Assembly (NCBI GenBank): GCA_035771165.1
Contig: JAWNZC010000087.1
Location: 7,405,001-7,469,000, forward strand
DNA length: 64,000 bases
From: Paragorgia papillata
Lineage: Eukaryota; Cnidaria; Anthozoa; Scleralcyonacea; Coralliidae
Direction of reading: 5' to 3'
Positions 21,317 to 31,390 of the stretch are shown in pieces (the stretch's first letter is position 1; each line of letters starts with the position of its first letter). The notes below the pieces were generated by a model, which did no database searches, had not been told where the DNA came from, and saw only the letters and a program-made list of their open reading frames with translations. A program made the translations under genes and the position numbers.

Positions 21317-23397
21317 TTACAATCTTGCAGGCCTATATCCTGTGTAGAAACCATTGGGAGAAGGGTAACGAGTTCGTATGGCAACTACACAGCAGCTAGG
21401 TACAACCCTCCTGTTTCCCTTTCCCAAACGTCCATGTTGCCATAAGACATATTGTCTGTACGCTGCATGACGAAAATTTTCGTTATTTCGCACATTGTTT
21501 AAAACGAGAACATCTTCTCTATATCGCATGGCAATGTCTAAAACATTGCCATCAAGGATAAGTTGTTGGAAAATGGGGGTTCTTGAGATGCAGGGTCGTT
21601 TTGTCTGGGTGCAGCATTTGTTTTCTTCTTGAGTTGGCATAGCAATGCAGTGTCCACAGTTGCACCACTCAAGAAGAAGATTATCAGGTTGGAGGTTTGG
21701 TTGTTGGACTCCATCCCCACCTGCCATTTCCCCATTCACCAAATCAGCAAATGCTGCTGGCTGTCTTCTAAGAAGCTCTAATGCAAGCCTTCTTAGAGTA
21801 TCAACATTTAAGGCTTCCACGACGTTCTGAAATGAAATAAGGTTCATAGATTAAAAACTAAAGGATATGAAATATAATAATTTAGGGTAATTGTTGTAAT
21901 AAGTTTTGGGAGCCTTTTCAGGACTAAATTTATAATAAACAATAAAATGTTTACCTATAGCTACTCCTGTCTAAATAATGGTTTTCACACCAACAGTTGT
22001 AATAAAGAAGTAAAATGTTTTTAACAACACTTCAAATTCTTACTTGTCAAACTATGTACAGTATTGGAGGGGCCGATTCGTCAACAGATGCTAAAGAGTG
22101 TGTTTGCCCCCCCCCCCCCTCAGCAATTTTCAGGTCTTTCTTAGCCCCTTTGCTAGAGATATTGGGGGGCTTAGTCCCCTTGCTAGAAATATTGAGGGGC
22201 TTAGTCCCCTTGCTATAGCCCTCCCCAGTAGGTAACTCGAATAAGTCACCAGACTATCCTGAATACAAGCACAGTGTAGTTCTTATGGTGAACCATGAAG
22301 CCCCATCCTCTCGCCAAATTGTTTTAAACTATTGAGAAACATGTAACAACAAAGGGTTTTCTTACAATCAATTGTTGCTCATGATTGGCTTGGTTTTCAG
22401 CTGCATTGAGTTCTTCAACCAGTTGCCCTCTTCCTCTTCCTCTTCCACGCCCTCTTCTTGCACCTCTTCCTTGTCCTCTTGCCCCTCTTCCTTGTCCTCT
22501 TGCACCTCTGCCTTGTCCTCTTGCTCCTCTGCCTTGTCCTCTTGCTCTTCCCCTACCTCCCCCTCTAGCACGACGTCCTCTACCTCTTGCTTCTTCACCT
22601 TCATCCTGGCTTTCATTTTCTTCCATGGAGAAATCAGAATCCTAAAACAGCAGAGAGGGTAAACAGGATGCCAAATATTCTTATAGTGCAAAGGCAATAA
22701 AATTAACTAAATTGGCACGTTAATATTTATAGCCCTTTTGGTAAGGGTAACATCTAAACATGAATGAATTGAATTTGATACTTTCGAACACGAATTTAGG
22801 TTACTTTAGAAACCCAGACTCAAATCTTTGAAAATCAATGGCGATTTTTCCGCAAGTATTTGCCAACTGTTACTGGATGACCGTTCACCTTCTGATTGGT
22901 TTTAAGCGTTGAACAAGATCAACCGATCTGCCAATAAATAAATAACTCAACTAGTCTTTGCGCGAACAAAACCCAAAACAGAAAAGAAGGACCGCGTGAC
23001 ACAAATAATTATGGCGCAGATGCCGTACTATAAAAGTCTAAATATACGAAATTATTAGCGTCGCGCACTAAAAAGATACCAGTAAAAACTAGAAATAACA
23101 TATATATATATACTTGGATTCAAAACATAGTCTTAATGAACTTACCGTCTTTTCACTGTCGCTTTCTTGAACTCTCCTGTTGTTCATGCAGACCCCAAAG
23201 TCTTCGCCGTGGCACGCGCTCGAATAAAAATTGTTTAAACACCTGCACGGACAGAAATTACTTCCCTTTTCTCGAAGACAGTGGCCGCGACATGTGCATG
23301 TAGTTATATTATCTACGTTAGGCAATGCCGCGACCTCCTCTATTTGACTTTCTTCCAACTCTTCAAGCGTGAAGCTCTCCTCCATTGCGTCGGCCAT
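21317..23397 (-). CDS. P2X7-type ballast-domain protein with CXC-like and RG-rich regions, 3 exons, 345 aa
   Basis: Proposed exons (- strand): 23397-23146, 22641-22366, 21826-21317, all phase 0, with GT-AG junctions. An in-frame TGA lies 9 nt upstream of the ATG; M5 has the better initiation context. Residues 34-73 are a Cys cluster (C34, C36, C40, C49, C51, C53, C62, C70) of CXC type, a fold that in tesmin/TSO1 proteins binds DNA. Residues 102-157 are an Arg-Gly linker with four ARGQGRG heptads. Residues 229-341 match the P2X7 cytoplasmic ballast domain: EWCNCGHC (229-236), CC (247-248), C255, RHAAYRQYVLW (295-305), PSCC (319-322) and a YPSPNGFYTGY end. In P2X7 this domain binds two zinc ions and guanine nucleotide. 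No transmembrane segment or channel domain is present. Convergent to the transposase inside the same transposon, so an accessory role in transposition is possible but unproven. Confidence 0.85.
22107..22119. repeat. Poly-C run (13 C on +)
   Basis: A pure run of 13 cytosines after GTGTGTTTG and before TCAGC, inside intron 2 of the - strand gene. Length may be uncertain because homopolymers are error-prone. Confidence 0.85.
22140..22226. repeat. 30-bp tandem repeat, about 2.9 copies
   Basis: Units at 22140-22169 and 22170-22199 share CTTAG-CCCC-TTGCTAGA-ATATTG-GGGG with three differences. A third partial unit starts at 22200. Each junction makes the near-palindrome GGGGCTTAGTCCCC, so the array can fold. 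With the nearby poly-C it forms a G/C-rich island in an AT-rich intron. Confidence 0.85.
22462..22545 (-). repeat. Coding 21-bp minisatellite (four ARGQGRG heptads)
   Basis: Four tandem 21-bp units in exon 2 of the ballast-domain gene encode residues 117-144 as four ARGQGRG repeats, set in a longer RG tract. The complementary strand is a pyrimidine-rich CCTCTTCC/TTGTCCTCTTGC pattern. The long open frames on other frames here are by-products of the simple composition. Confidence 0.85.
22642..23145 (-). other. Intron 1 of the ballast-domain gene (504 bp)
   Basis: On the - strand from donor ACG|GTAAGTTC to acceptor CTGTTTTAG|GATTCTG. It contains a short AT dinucleotide run near 23100-23112. A TATAAAAG and an ATTGG (inverted CCAAT) occur on the + strand, but with no gene downstream in that direction. 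Nothing else recognised. Confidence 0.75.
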
Positions 23398-23485
23398 GAA
23401 TGATCATGTGAGGTGTTTCGAAGGAGGAATACTTCATGTTATGCAATTTATGTGGATCAAAACATTAGATGTAAACAAACCCCGC
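23398..23485 (-). promoter_or_regulatory. Subterminal leader of the ballast-domain gene (putative promoter/5' UTR)
   Basis: 88 bp lie between the right inverted repeat and the ATG at 23397. The outer flank is satellite, so the promoter must sit here or in the inverted repeat. No clear TATA box. Mirrors the arrangement at the left end. The call is by position. Confidence 0.35.
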
Positions 23486-23514
23486 ACATGCGCAGAACCG
23501 ACTGTAACCCCCCT
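23486..23514 (-). repeat. Right terminal inverted repeat, 29 bp
   Basis: Reads ACATGCGCAGAAC ... GACTGTAACCCCCCT on +. It is the reverse complement of the left terminus except for one base. The bases just inside (CCCGC) do not match the left end, so the repeat is exactly 29 bp. Confidence 0.95.
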
Positions 23515-23518
23515 TTAA
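23515..23518. repeat. Right TTAA target-site duplication
   Basis: TTAA directly follows the right inverted repeat and is continued by AAAATATAAATAAATT, the normal continuation of the satellite monomer interrupted at 15961. Confidence 0.95.
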
Positions 23519-24816
23519 AAAATATAAATAAATTACTTTGTTTACAGTTTAACATTCGTTTCGTACAATGTCCTACGCAGCATTTAACAAGGAATCTAAT
23601 GCCGTTTACAGAATCTCCGTTTACCGTGCAGAAAAGATTTTGTTGGCAAATCAAGGTGTCATTTGATCTGAGTCAGCAAGCGCGCGCTAAGTGACGATCA
23701 TATTAAAAAATATAAATAATTTACTTTGTTTACAGTTTAACATTCGTTTCGTAGATTGTCCTATGCAGAATTTAACAAGGAATCTAATGCCGTTTACAGA
23801 ATCTCCGTCTACCGTACAGAAAATATTTGTTGGCAAATCAAGGTGTCATTTGATCTGAGTCAGCAAGCGCGCGCTAAGTGACGATCATATTAAAAAATAT
23901 AAATAAATTATTTTGTTTAGAGTTTCACATTCATTTCGTATTCTGTCCTATGCAGAATTTAACAAGGAATCTAATGCCGTTTACAGAATCTCCGTCTACC
24001 GTGCAGAAAATATTTTGTTGGCAAATCAAGGTGTCATTTGATCTGAGTCAGCAAGCAAGCGCTAAGTGACGATCATATTAAAAAATGTAAATAAATTACT
24101 TTGTTTAGAGTTTCACATTCGTTTCGTACTCTGTCCTATGCAGAATTTAACAGGGAATCTAATGCCGTTTACAGAATCTCCGTCTACCGTGCAGAAAATA
24201 TTTTGTTGGCAAATCAAGGTGTCATTTGATGTGAGTCAGCAAGCGCGCGCTAAGTGACGATCATATTAAAAAATATAAATAAATTACTTTGTTTACAGTT
24301 TAACATTCGTTTCGTACATTGTCCTATGCAGACTTTAACAAGGAATCTAATGCCGTTTACAGAATCTCCGTCTACCGTGCAGAAAATATTTTGTGGCAAA
24401 TCAAGGTGTCATTTGATGTGAGTCAGCAAGCGCGCGCTAAGTGACGATCATATTAAAAAATATAAATAAATTACTTTGTTTACAGTTTAACATTCGTTTC
24501 GTACATTGTCCTATGCAGACTTTAACAAGGAATCTAATGGCGTTTACAGAATCTCCGTCTACCGTACAGAAAATATTTTGTTGGCAAATCAAGGTGTCAT
24601 TTGATCTGAGTCAGCAAGCAAGCGCTAAGTGACGATCATATTAAAAAATATAAATAAATTACTTTGTTTACAGTTTAACATTCGTTTCGTGCACTGTCCT
24701 ATGTGGAATTTAACAACGAATCTAATGCCGTTTATAGAATCTCCGTCTACCGTGCAGAAAATATTTTGTTGGCAAATCAAGGTGTCATTTGATCTGAGTC
24801 AGCAAGCACGCGCTAA

Positions 24817-26132
24817 GTGACGATAATATTAAAAAATATAAATAAATTACTTTGTTTACAGTTTAACATTCGTTTCGTACAATGTCCTACGCAGCATTTA
24901 ACAAGGAATCTAATGCCGTTCACAGAATCTCCGTTTACCGTGCAGAAAAGATTTTGTTGGCAAATCAAGGTGTCATTTGATCTGAGTCAGCAAGCAAGCC
25001 CTAAGTGACGATCATATTAAAAAATATAAATAAATTACTTTATTTACAGTTTAACATTCGTTTCGTACACTGTCCTATGTGGAATTTAACAACGAATCTA
25101 ATGCCGTTTATGGAATCTCCGTCTACCGTGCAGAAGATATTTTGTTGGCAAATCAAGGTGTCATTTGATCTGAGTCAGCAAGCACGCGCTAAGTGACGAT
25201 AATATTAAAAAATATAAATAAATTACTTTGTTTACAGTTTAACATTCGTTTCGTACAATGTCCTACGCAGCATTTAACAAGGAATCTAATGCCGTTCACA
25301 GAATCTCCGTTTACCGTGCAGAAAAGATTTTGTTGGCAAATCAAGGTGTCATTTGATCTGAGTCAGCAAGCAAGCGCTAAGTGACGATCATATTAAAAAA
25401 TATAAATAAATTACTTTGTTTACAGTTTAACATTCGTTTCGTACACTGTCCTATGTGGAATTTAACAACGAATCTAATGCCGTTTATGGAATCTCCGTCT
25501 ACCGTGCAGAAGATATTTTGTTGGCAAATCAAGGTGTCATTTGATCTGAGTCAGCAAGCACGCGCTAAGTGACGATAATATTAAAAAATATAAATAAATT
25601 ACTTTGTTTACAGTTTAACATTCGTTTCGTACAATGTCCTACGCAGCATTTAACAAGGAATCTAATGCCGTTCACAGAATCTCCGTTTACCGTGCAGAAA
25701 AGATTTTGTTGGCAAATCAAGGTGTCATTTGATCTGAGTCAGCAAGCAAGCCCTAAGTGACGATCATATTAAAAAATATAAATAAATTACTTTATTTACA
25801 GTTTAACATTCGTTTCGTACACTGTCCTATGTGGAATTTAACAACGAATCTAATGCCGTTTATGGAATCTCCGTCTACCGTGCAGAAGATATTTTGTTGG
25901 CAAATCAAGGTGTCATTTGATCTGAGTCAGCAAGCACGCGCTAAGTGACGATAATATTAAAAAATATAAATAAATTACTTTGTTTACAGTTTAACATTCG
26001 TTTCGTACAATGTCCTACGCAGCATTTAACAAGGAATCTAATGCCGTTCACAGAATCTCCGTTTACCGTGCAGAAAAGATTTTGTTGGCAAATCAAGGTG
26101 TCATTTGATCTGAGTCAGCAAGCAAGCGCTAA
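24817..26132. repeat. 4-monomer higher-order repeat, 752 bp (two nested dimers)
   Basis: CTACGCAGCATTTAAC units alternate with CTATGTGGAATTTAAC units every 188 bp. Small differences (AAGCCCTAAG against AAGCGCTAAG, TTTATTTACAG against TTTGTTTACAG) double the period, so units 24817 and 25569, 25005 and 25757, and 25193 and 25945 match at 752 bp. Confidence 0.85.
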
Positions 26133-26508
26133 GTGACGATCATATTAAAAAATATAAATAAATTACTTTGTTTACAGTTTAACATTCGTTTCGTACAATG
26201 TCCTACGCAGCATTTAACAAGGAATCTAATGCCGTTCACAGAATCTCCGTTTACCGTGCGGAAAAGATTTTGTTGGCAAATCAACGTGTCATTTGATCTG
26301 AGTCTGCAAGCGCGCGCTAAGTGACGATCATATTAAAAAATATAAATAATTTACTTTGTTTACAGTTTAACATTCGTTTCGTAGATTGTTCTATGCAGAA
26401 TTTAACAAGGAATCTAATGCCGTTTACAGAATCTCCGTCTACGGTGCAGAAAATATTTTGTTGACAAATCAAGGTGTCATTTGACCTGAGTCAGCAAGCG
26501 CGCGCTAA

Positions 26509-27633
26509 GTGACGATCATATTAAAAAATATAAATAAATTACTTTATTTACAGTTTAACATTCGTTTCGTACACTGTCCTATGCAGAATTTAACAAGGAA
26601 TCTAATGCCGTTTACCGAATCTCCGTCTACCGTGCAGAAAATATTTTCTTGGCAAATCAAAGTGTCATTTGATGTGAGTCAGGAAGCGCGGGCTAAGTGA
26701 CGATCATATTAAAAAATATAAATAAATTACTTTGTTTAGAGTTTCACATTCATTTCGTGCTCTGTCCTATGCAGAATTTAACAAGGAATCTAACCCGTTT
26801 ATAGAATCTCCGTCTACCGTGCAGAAAATGTTTTATTGGCAAATCCAGGTGTCATTTGATCTGAGTCAGCAAGCAAGCGCTAAGTGACGATCATATTAAA
26901 AAATATAAATAAATTACTTTATTTACAGTTTTACATTCGTTTCGTACACTGTCCTATGCAGAATTTAACAAGGAATCTAATGCCGTTTACCGAATCTCCG
27001 TCTACCGTGCAGAAAATATTTTCTTGGCAAATCAAAGTGTCATTTGATGTGAGTCAGGAAGCGCGGGCTAAGTGACGATCATATTAAAAAATATAAATAA
27101 ATTACTTTGTTTAGAGTTTCACATTCATTTCGTGCTCTGTCCTATGCAGAATTTAACAAGGAATCTAACCCGTTTATAGAATCTCCGTCTACCGTGCAGA
27201 AAATGTTTTATTGGCAAATCCAGGTGTCATTTGATCTGAGTCAGCAAGCAAGCGCTAAGTGACGATCATATTAAAAAATATAAATAAATTACTTTATTTA
27301 CAGTTTTACATTCGTTTCGTACACTGTCCTATGCAGAATTTAACAAGGAATCTAATGCCGTTTACCGAATCTCCGTCTACCGTGCAGAAAATATTTTCTT
27401 GGCAAATCAAAGTGTCATTTGATGTGAGTCAGGAAGCGCGGGCTAAGTGACGATCATATTAAAAAATATAAATAAATTACTTTGTTTAGAGTTTCACATT
27501 CATTTCGTGCTCTGTCCTATGCAGAATTTAACAAGGAATCTAACCCGTTTATAGAATCTCCGTCTACCGTGCAGAAAATGTTTTATTGGCAAATCCAGGT
27601 GTCATTTGATCTGAGTCAGCAAGCAAGCGCTAA
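26509..27633. repeat. Dimeric higher-order repeat, 375 bp, three copies
   Basis: Units starting 26509, 26884 and 27259 share TTTACCGAATCTCC with TATTTTCTTGG and GCGCGGGC. Each is followed by a 187-bp unit with TCTAACCCGTTTATAG and AAATCCAGGTG. The 375-bp pair repeats nearly exactly. Confidence 0.87.
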
Positions 27634-29136
27634 GTGACGATCATATTAAAAAATATAAATAAATTACTTTATTTACAGTTTTACATTCGTTTCGTACACT
27701 GTCCTATGCAGAATTTAACAAGGAATCTAATCCCGTTTGCAGAATCTCCATCTACCGTGCAGAAAATATTTTGTTGACAAATCAAGGTGTCATTTGATCT
27801 GAGTCAGCAAGCGCGCGCTAAGTGACGATCATATTAAAAAATATAAATAAATTACTTTATTTACAGTTTAACATTCGTTTCGTACATTGTCCTATGCAGA
27901 ATTTAACAAGGAATCTAATGCCGTTTACCGAATCTCCGTCTACCGTGCAGAAAATATTTTCTTGGCAAATCAAGGTGTCATTTGATCTGAGTCAGCAAGC
28001 GCGCGCTAAGTGACGATCATATTAAAAAATATAAATAAATTAATTTATTTACAGTTTTACATTCGTTTCGTACACTGCCCTATGCAGAATTTAACAAGGA
28101 ATCTAATGCCGTTTACAGAATCTCCGTCTACCGTGCAGAAAATATTTTGTTGGCAAATCAACGTGTCATTTGATCTGTGTCAGGAAGCGCCCGCTAAGTG
28201 ACGATCATATTAAAAAATATAAATAAATTACTTTGTTTACAGTTTAACATTCGTTTCGTACATTGTCCTATGCAGACTTTAACAAGGAATCTAATGCCGT
28301 TTACCGAATCTCCGTCTACCGTGCAGAAAATATTTTCTTGGCAAATCAAAGTGTCATTTGATGTGAGTCAGGAAGCGCGGGCTAAGTGACGATCATATTA
28401 AAAAATATAAATAAATTACTTTGTTTAGAGTTTCACATTCATTTCGTGCTCTGTCCTATGCAGAATTTAACAAGGAATCTAAACCGTTTATAGAATCTCC
28501 GTCTACCGTGCAGAAAATGTTTTATTGGCAAATCCAGGTGTCATTTGATCTGAGTCAGCAAGCAAGCGCTAAGTGACGATCATATTAAAAAATATAAATA
28601 AATTACTTTATTTACAGTTTTACATTCGTTTCGTACACTGTCCTATGCAGAATTTAACAAGGAATCTAATCCCGTTTGCAGAATCTCCATCTACCGTGCA
28701 GAAAATATTTTGTTGACAAATCAAGGTGTCATTTGATCTGAGTCAGCAAGCGCGCGCTAAGTGACGATCATATTAAAAAATATAAATAAATTACTTTATT
28801 TACAGTTTAACATTCGTTTCGTACATTGTCCTATGCAGAATTTAACAAGGAATCTAATGCCGTTTACCGAATCTCCGTCTACCGTGCAGAAAATATTTTC
28901 TTGGCAAATCAAGGTGTCATTTGATCTGAGTCAGCAAGCGCGCGCTAAGTGACGATCATATTAAAAAATATAAATAAATTAATTTATTTACAGTTTTACA
29001 TTCGTTTCGTACACTGCCCTATGCAGAATTTAACAAGGAATCTAATGCCGTTTACAGAATCTCCGTCTACTGTGCAGAAAATATTTTGTTGGCAAATCAA
29101 CGTGTCATTTGATCTGTGTCAGGAAGCGCGCGCTAA
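27634..29136. repeat. 5-monomer higher-order repeat, 939 bp
   Basis: The order of variants from 27634 recurs from about 28573. Markers are CCCGTTTGCAGAATCTCCAT (near 27732 and 28671), the TTTTCTTGG unit (27822 and 28761) and the TAATTTATTTAC unit with GATCTGTGTCAGG (28010 and 28949). Offset 939 bp. Confidence 0.85.
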
Positions 29137-29324
29137 GTGACGATCATATTAAAAAATATAAATAAATTACTTTATTTACAGTTTAACATTCGTTTCGTAC
29201 ATTGTCCTATGCAGAATTTAACAAGGAATCTAATGCCGTTTACCGAATCTCCGTCTACCGTGCAGAAAATATTTTCTTGGCAAATCAAGGTGTCATTTGA
29301 TGTGAGTCAGGAAGCGCGGGCTAA

Positions 29325-31390
29325 GTGACGATCATATTAAAAAATATAAATAAACTACTTTGTTTAGAGTTTCACATTCATTTCGTACATTGTCCTATGC
29401 AGAATTTAACAAGGAATCTAATGCCGTTTACCGAATCTCCGTCTACCGTGCAGAAAATGTTTTATTGGCAAATCAAGGTGTCATTTGATCTGAGTCAGCA
29501 AGCAAGCGCTAAGTGACGATCATATTAAAAAATATAAATAAACTACTTTGTTTAGAGTTTCACATTCATTTCGTACTCTGCCCTATGCAGAATTTAACAA
29601 GGAATCTAACCCGTTTACAGAATCTCCGTCTACCGTGCAGAAAATGTTTTATTGGCAAATCAAGGTGTCATTTGATCTGAGTCAGCAAGCAAGCGCTAAG
29701 TGACGATCATATTAAAAAATATAAATAAATTACTTTATTTACAGTTTTACATTCGTTTCGTACAATGTCCTATGCAGAATTTAACAAGGAATCTAATCCC
29801 GTTTACAGAATCTCCGTCTACCGTGCAGAAAATATTTTGTTGGCAAATCAAGGTGTCATTTGATGTGAGTCAGCAAGCAAGCGCTAAGTGACGATCATAT
29901 TAAAAAATATAAATAAATTACTTTGTTTACAGTTTAACATTCGTTTCGTACATTGTCCTATGCAGACTTTAACATTGAATCTAAAGCCGTTTACAGAATC
30001 TCCGTCTACCGTGCAGAAAATATTTTGTTGGCAAATCAAGGTGTCATTTGATGTGAGTCAGCAAGCGCGCGCTAAGTCACGATCATATTAAAAAATATAA
30101 ATAAATTACTTTGTTTAGAGTTTCACATTCATTTCGTACTCTGTCCTATGCAGAATTTAACAAGGAATCTAACCCGTTTACAGAATCTCCGTCTACCGTG
30201 CAGAAAATGTTTTATTGGCAAATCAAGGTGTCATTTGATCTGAGTCAGCAAGCAAGCGCTAAGTGACGATCATATTAAAAAATATAAATAAATTACTTTA
30301 TTTACAGTTTTACATTCGTTTCGTACACTGTCCTATGCAGAATTTAACAAGGAATCTAATCCCGTTTACAGAATCTCCGTCTACCGTGCAGAAAATATTT
30401 TGTTGGCAAATCAAGGTGTCATTTGATGTGAGTCAGCAAGCAAGCGCTAAGTGACGATCATATTAAAAAATATAAATAAATTACTTTGTTTACAGTTTAA
30501 CATTCGTTTCGTACATTGTCCTATGCAGACTTTAACATTGAATCTAAAGCCGTTTACAGAATCTCCGTCTACCGTGCAGAAAATATTTTGTTGGCAAATC
30601 AAGGTGTCATTTGATGTGAGTCAGCAAGCGCGCGCTAAGTCACGATCATATTAAAAAATATAAATAAATTACTTTGTTTAGAGTTTCACATTCATTTCGT
30701 ACTCTGTCCTATGCAGAATTTAACAAGGAATCTAATGCCGTTTACAGAATCTCCGTCTACCGTGCAGAAAATATTTTCTTGGCAAATCAAGGTGTCATTT
30801 GATGTGAGTCAGGAAGCGCGGGCTAAGTGACGATCATATTAAAAAATATAAATAAACTACTTTGTTTAGAGTTTCACATTCATTTCGTACTCTGTCCTAT
30901 GCAGAATTTAACAAGGAATCTAACCCGGTTTCAGAATCTCCGTCTACCGTGCAGAAAATGTTTTATTGGCAAATCAAGGTGTCATTTGATCTGAGTCAGC
31001 AAGCAAGCGCTAAGTGACGATCATATTAAAAAATATAAATAAATTACTTTATTTACAGTTTTACATTCGTTTCGTACACTGTCCTATGCAGAATTTAACA
31101 AGGAATCTAATCCCGTTTACAGAATCTCCGTCTACCGTGCAAAAAATATTTTATTGGCAAATCAAGGTGTCATTTGATCTGAGTCAGCAAGCGCGCGCTA
31201 AGTGACGATCATATTAAAAAATATAAATAAATTACTTTATTTACAGTTTTACATTCGTTTCGTACACTGTCCTATGCAGAATTTAACAAGGAATCTAATC
31301 CCGTTTACAGAATCTCCGTCTACCGTGCAGAAAATATTTTGTTGGCAAATCAAGGTGTCATTTGATGTGAGTCAGCAAGCAAGCGCTAAG
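29325..31390. repeat. Copy 1 of an 11.84-kb-spaced segmental duplication
   Basis: The ordered monomer series here matches 41165-43230 at a constant offset of 11,840 bp. Paired units include 29325/41165, 29888/41728, 30263/42103, 31014/42854 and 31202/43042, with shared rare markers such as AAGTCACGATC and ACATTGAATCTAAAGCC and CCGTGCAAAAAATATTTTAT. The copies part after about 31390. Confidence 0.83.

Larger units (their letters stand above)
21827..22365 (-). other. Intron 2 of the ballast-domain gene (539 bp)
   Basis: Runs on the - strand from donor ATT|GTAAGAAAA to acceptor TTTCATTTCAG|AACG. It holds a 13-C run and a 30-bp tandem repeat (separate entries). Otherwise it is AT-rich without a gene. 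Confidence 0.75.
15962..23514. mobile_element. Intact 7.55-kb TTAA DNA transposon (Kolobok/T2-like) with two genes
   Basis: The element is 7,553 bp and is bounded by 29-bp terminal inverted repeats (28/29 match) and a perfect TTAA target duplication. It holds two convergent genes: an 11-exon DDE transposase on + and a 3-exon ballast-domain protein on -. TTAA duplication is known for the piggyBac and Kolobok superfamilies. The terminus read with its target is TTAAAGGGG, which fits the TTAAAGGRR signature of Xenopus T2 elements, a group linked to Kolobok. The transposase motifs do not look like piggyBac. I infer a Kolobok-type element, but the superfamily should be confirmed by profile search. 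Open frames, consensus splice sites and near-identical ends suggest a recent, possibly autonomous copy. Confidence 0.93.

Noticed and set aside
22368..22697. Long open frames on both strands across the RG-coding exon (Ser/Pro-rich and Glu-rich products)
   Set aside because: Shadows of the 21-bp minisatellite. Only the - strand RG frame joins both neighbouring exons in phase and leads to the ballast domain.
23029..23036. TATAAAAG on the + strand as a promoter
   Set aside because: It lies in an intron of the - strand gene, with no + strand gene between it and the transposon end.
21317..23397. P2X7 receptor gene or pseudogene
   Set aside because: Only the cytoplasmic ballast-type domain is present. 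There is no P2X extracellular loop or membrane segment, and a complete start and stop define a different, shorter protein.
15962..23514. piggyBac superfamily assignment based on TTAA
   Set aside because: TTAA is shared with Kolobok. The transposase lacks recognisable piggyBac motifs, and the terminal AGGGGG fits T2/Kolobok ends better. Not excluded until a profile search is done.
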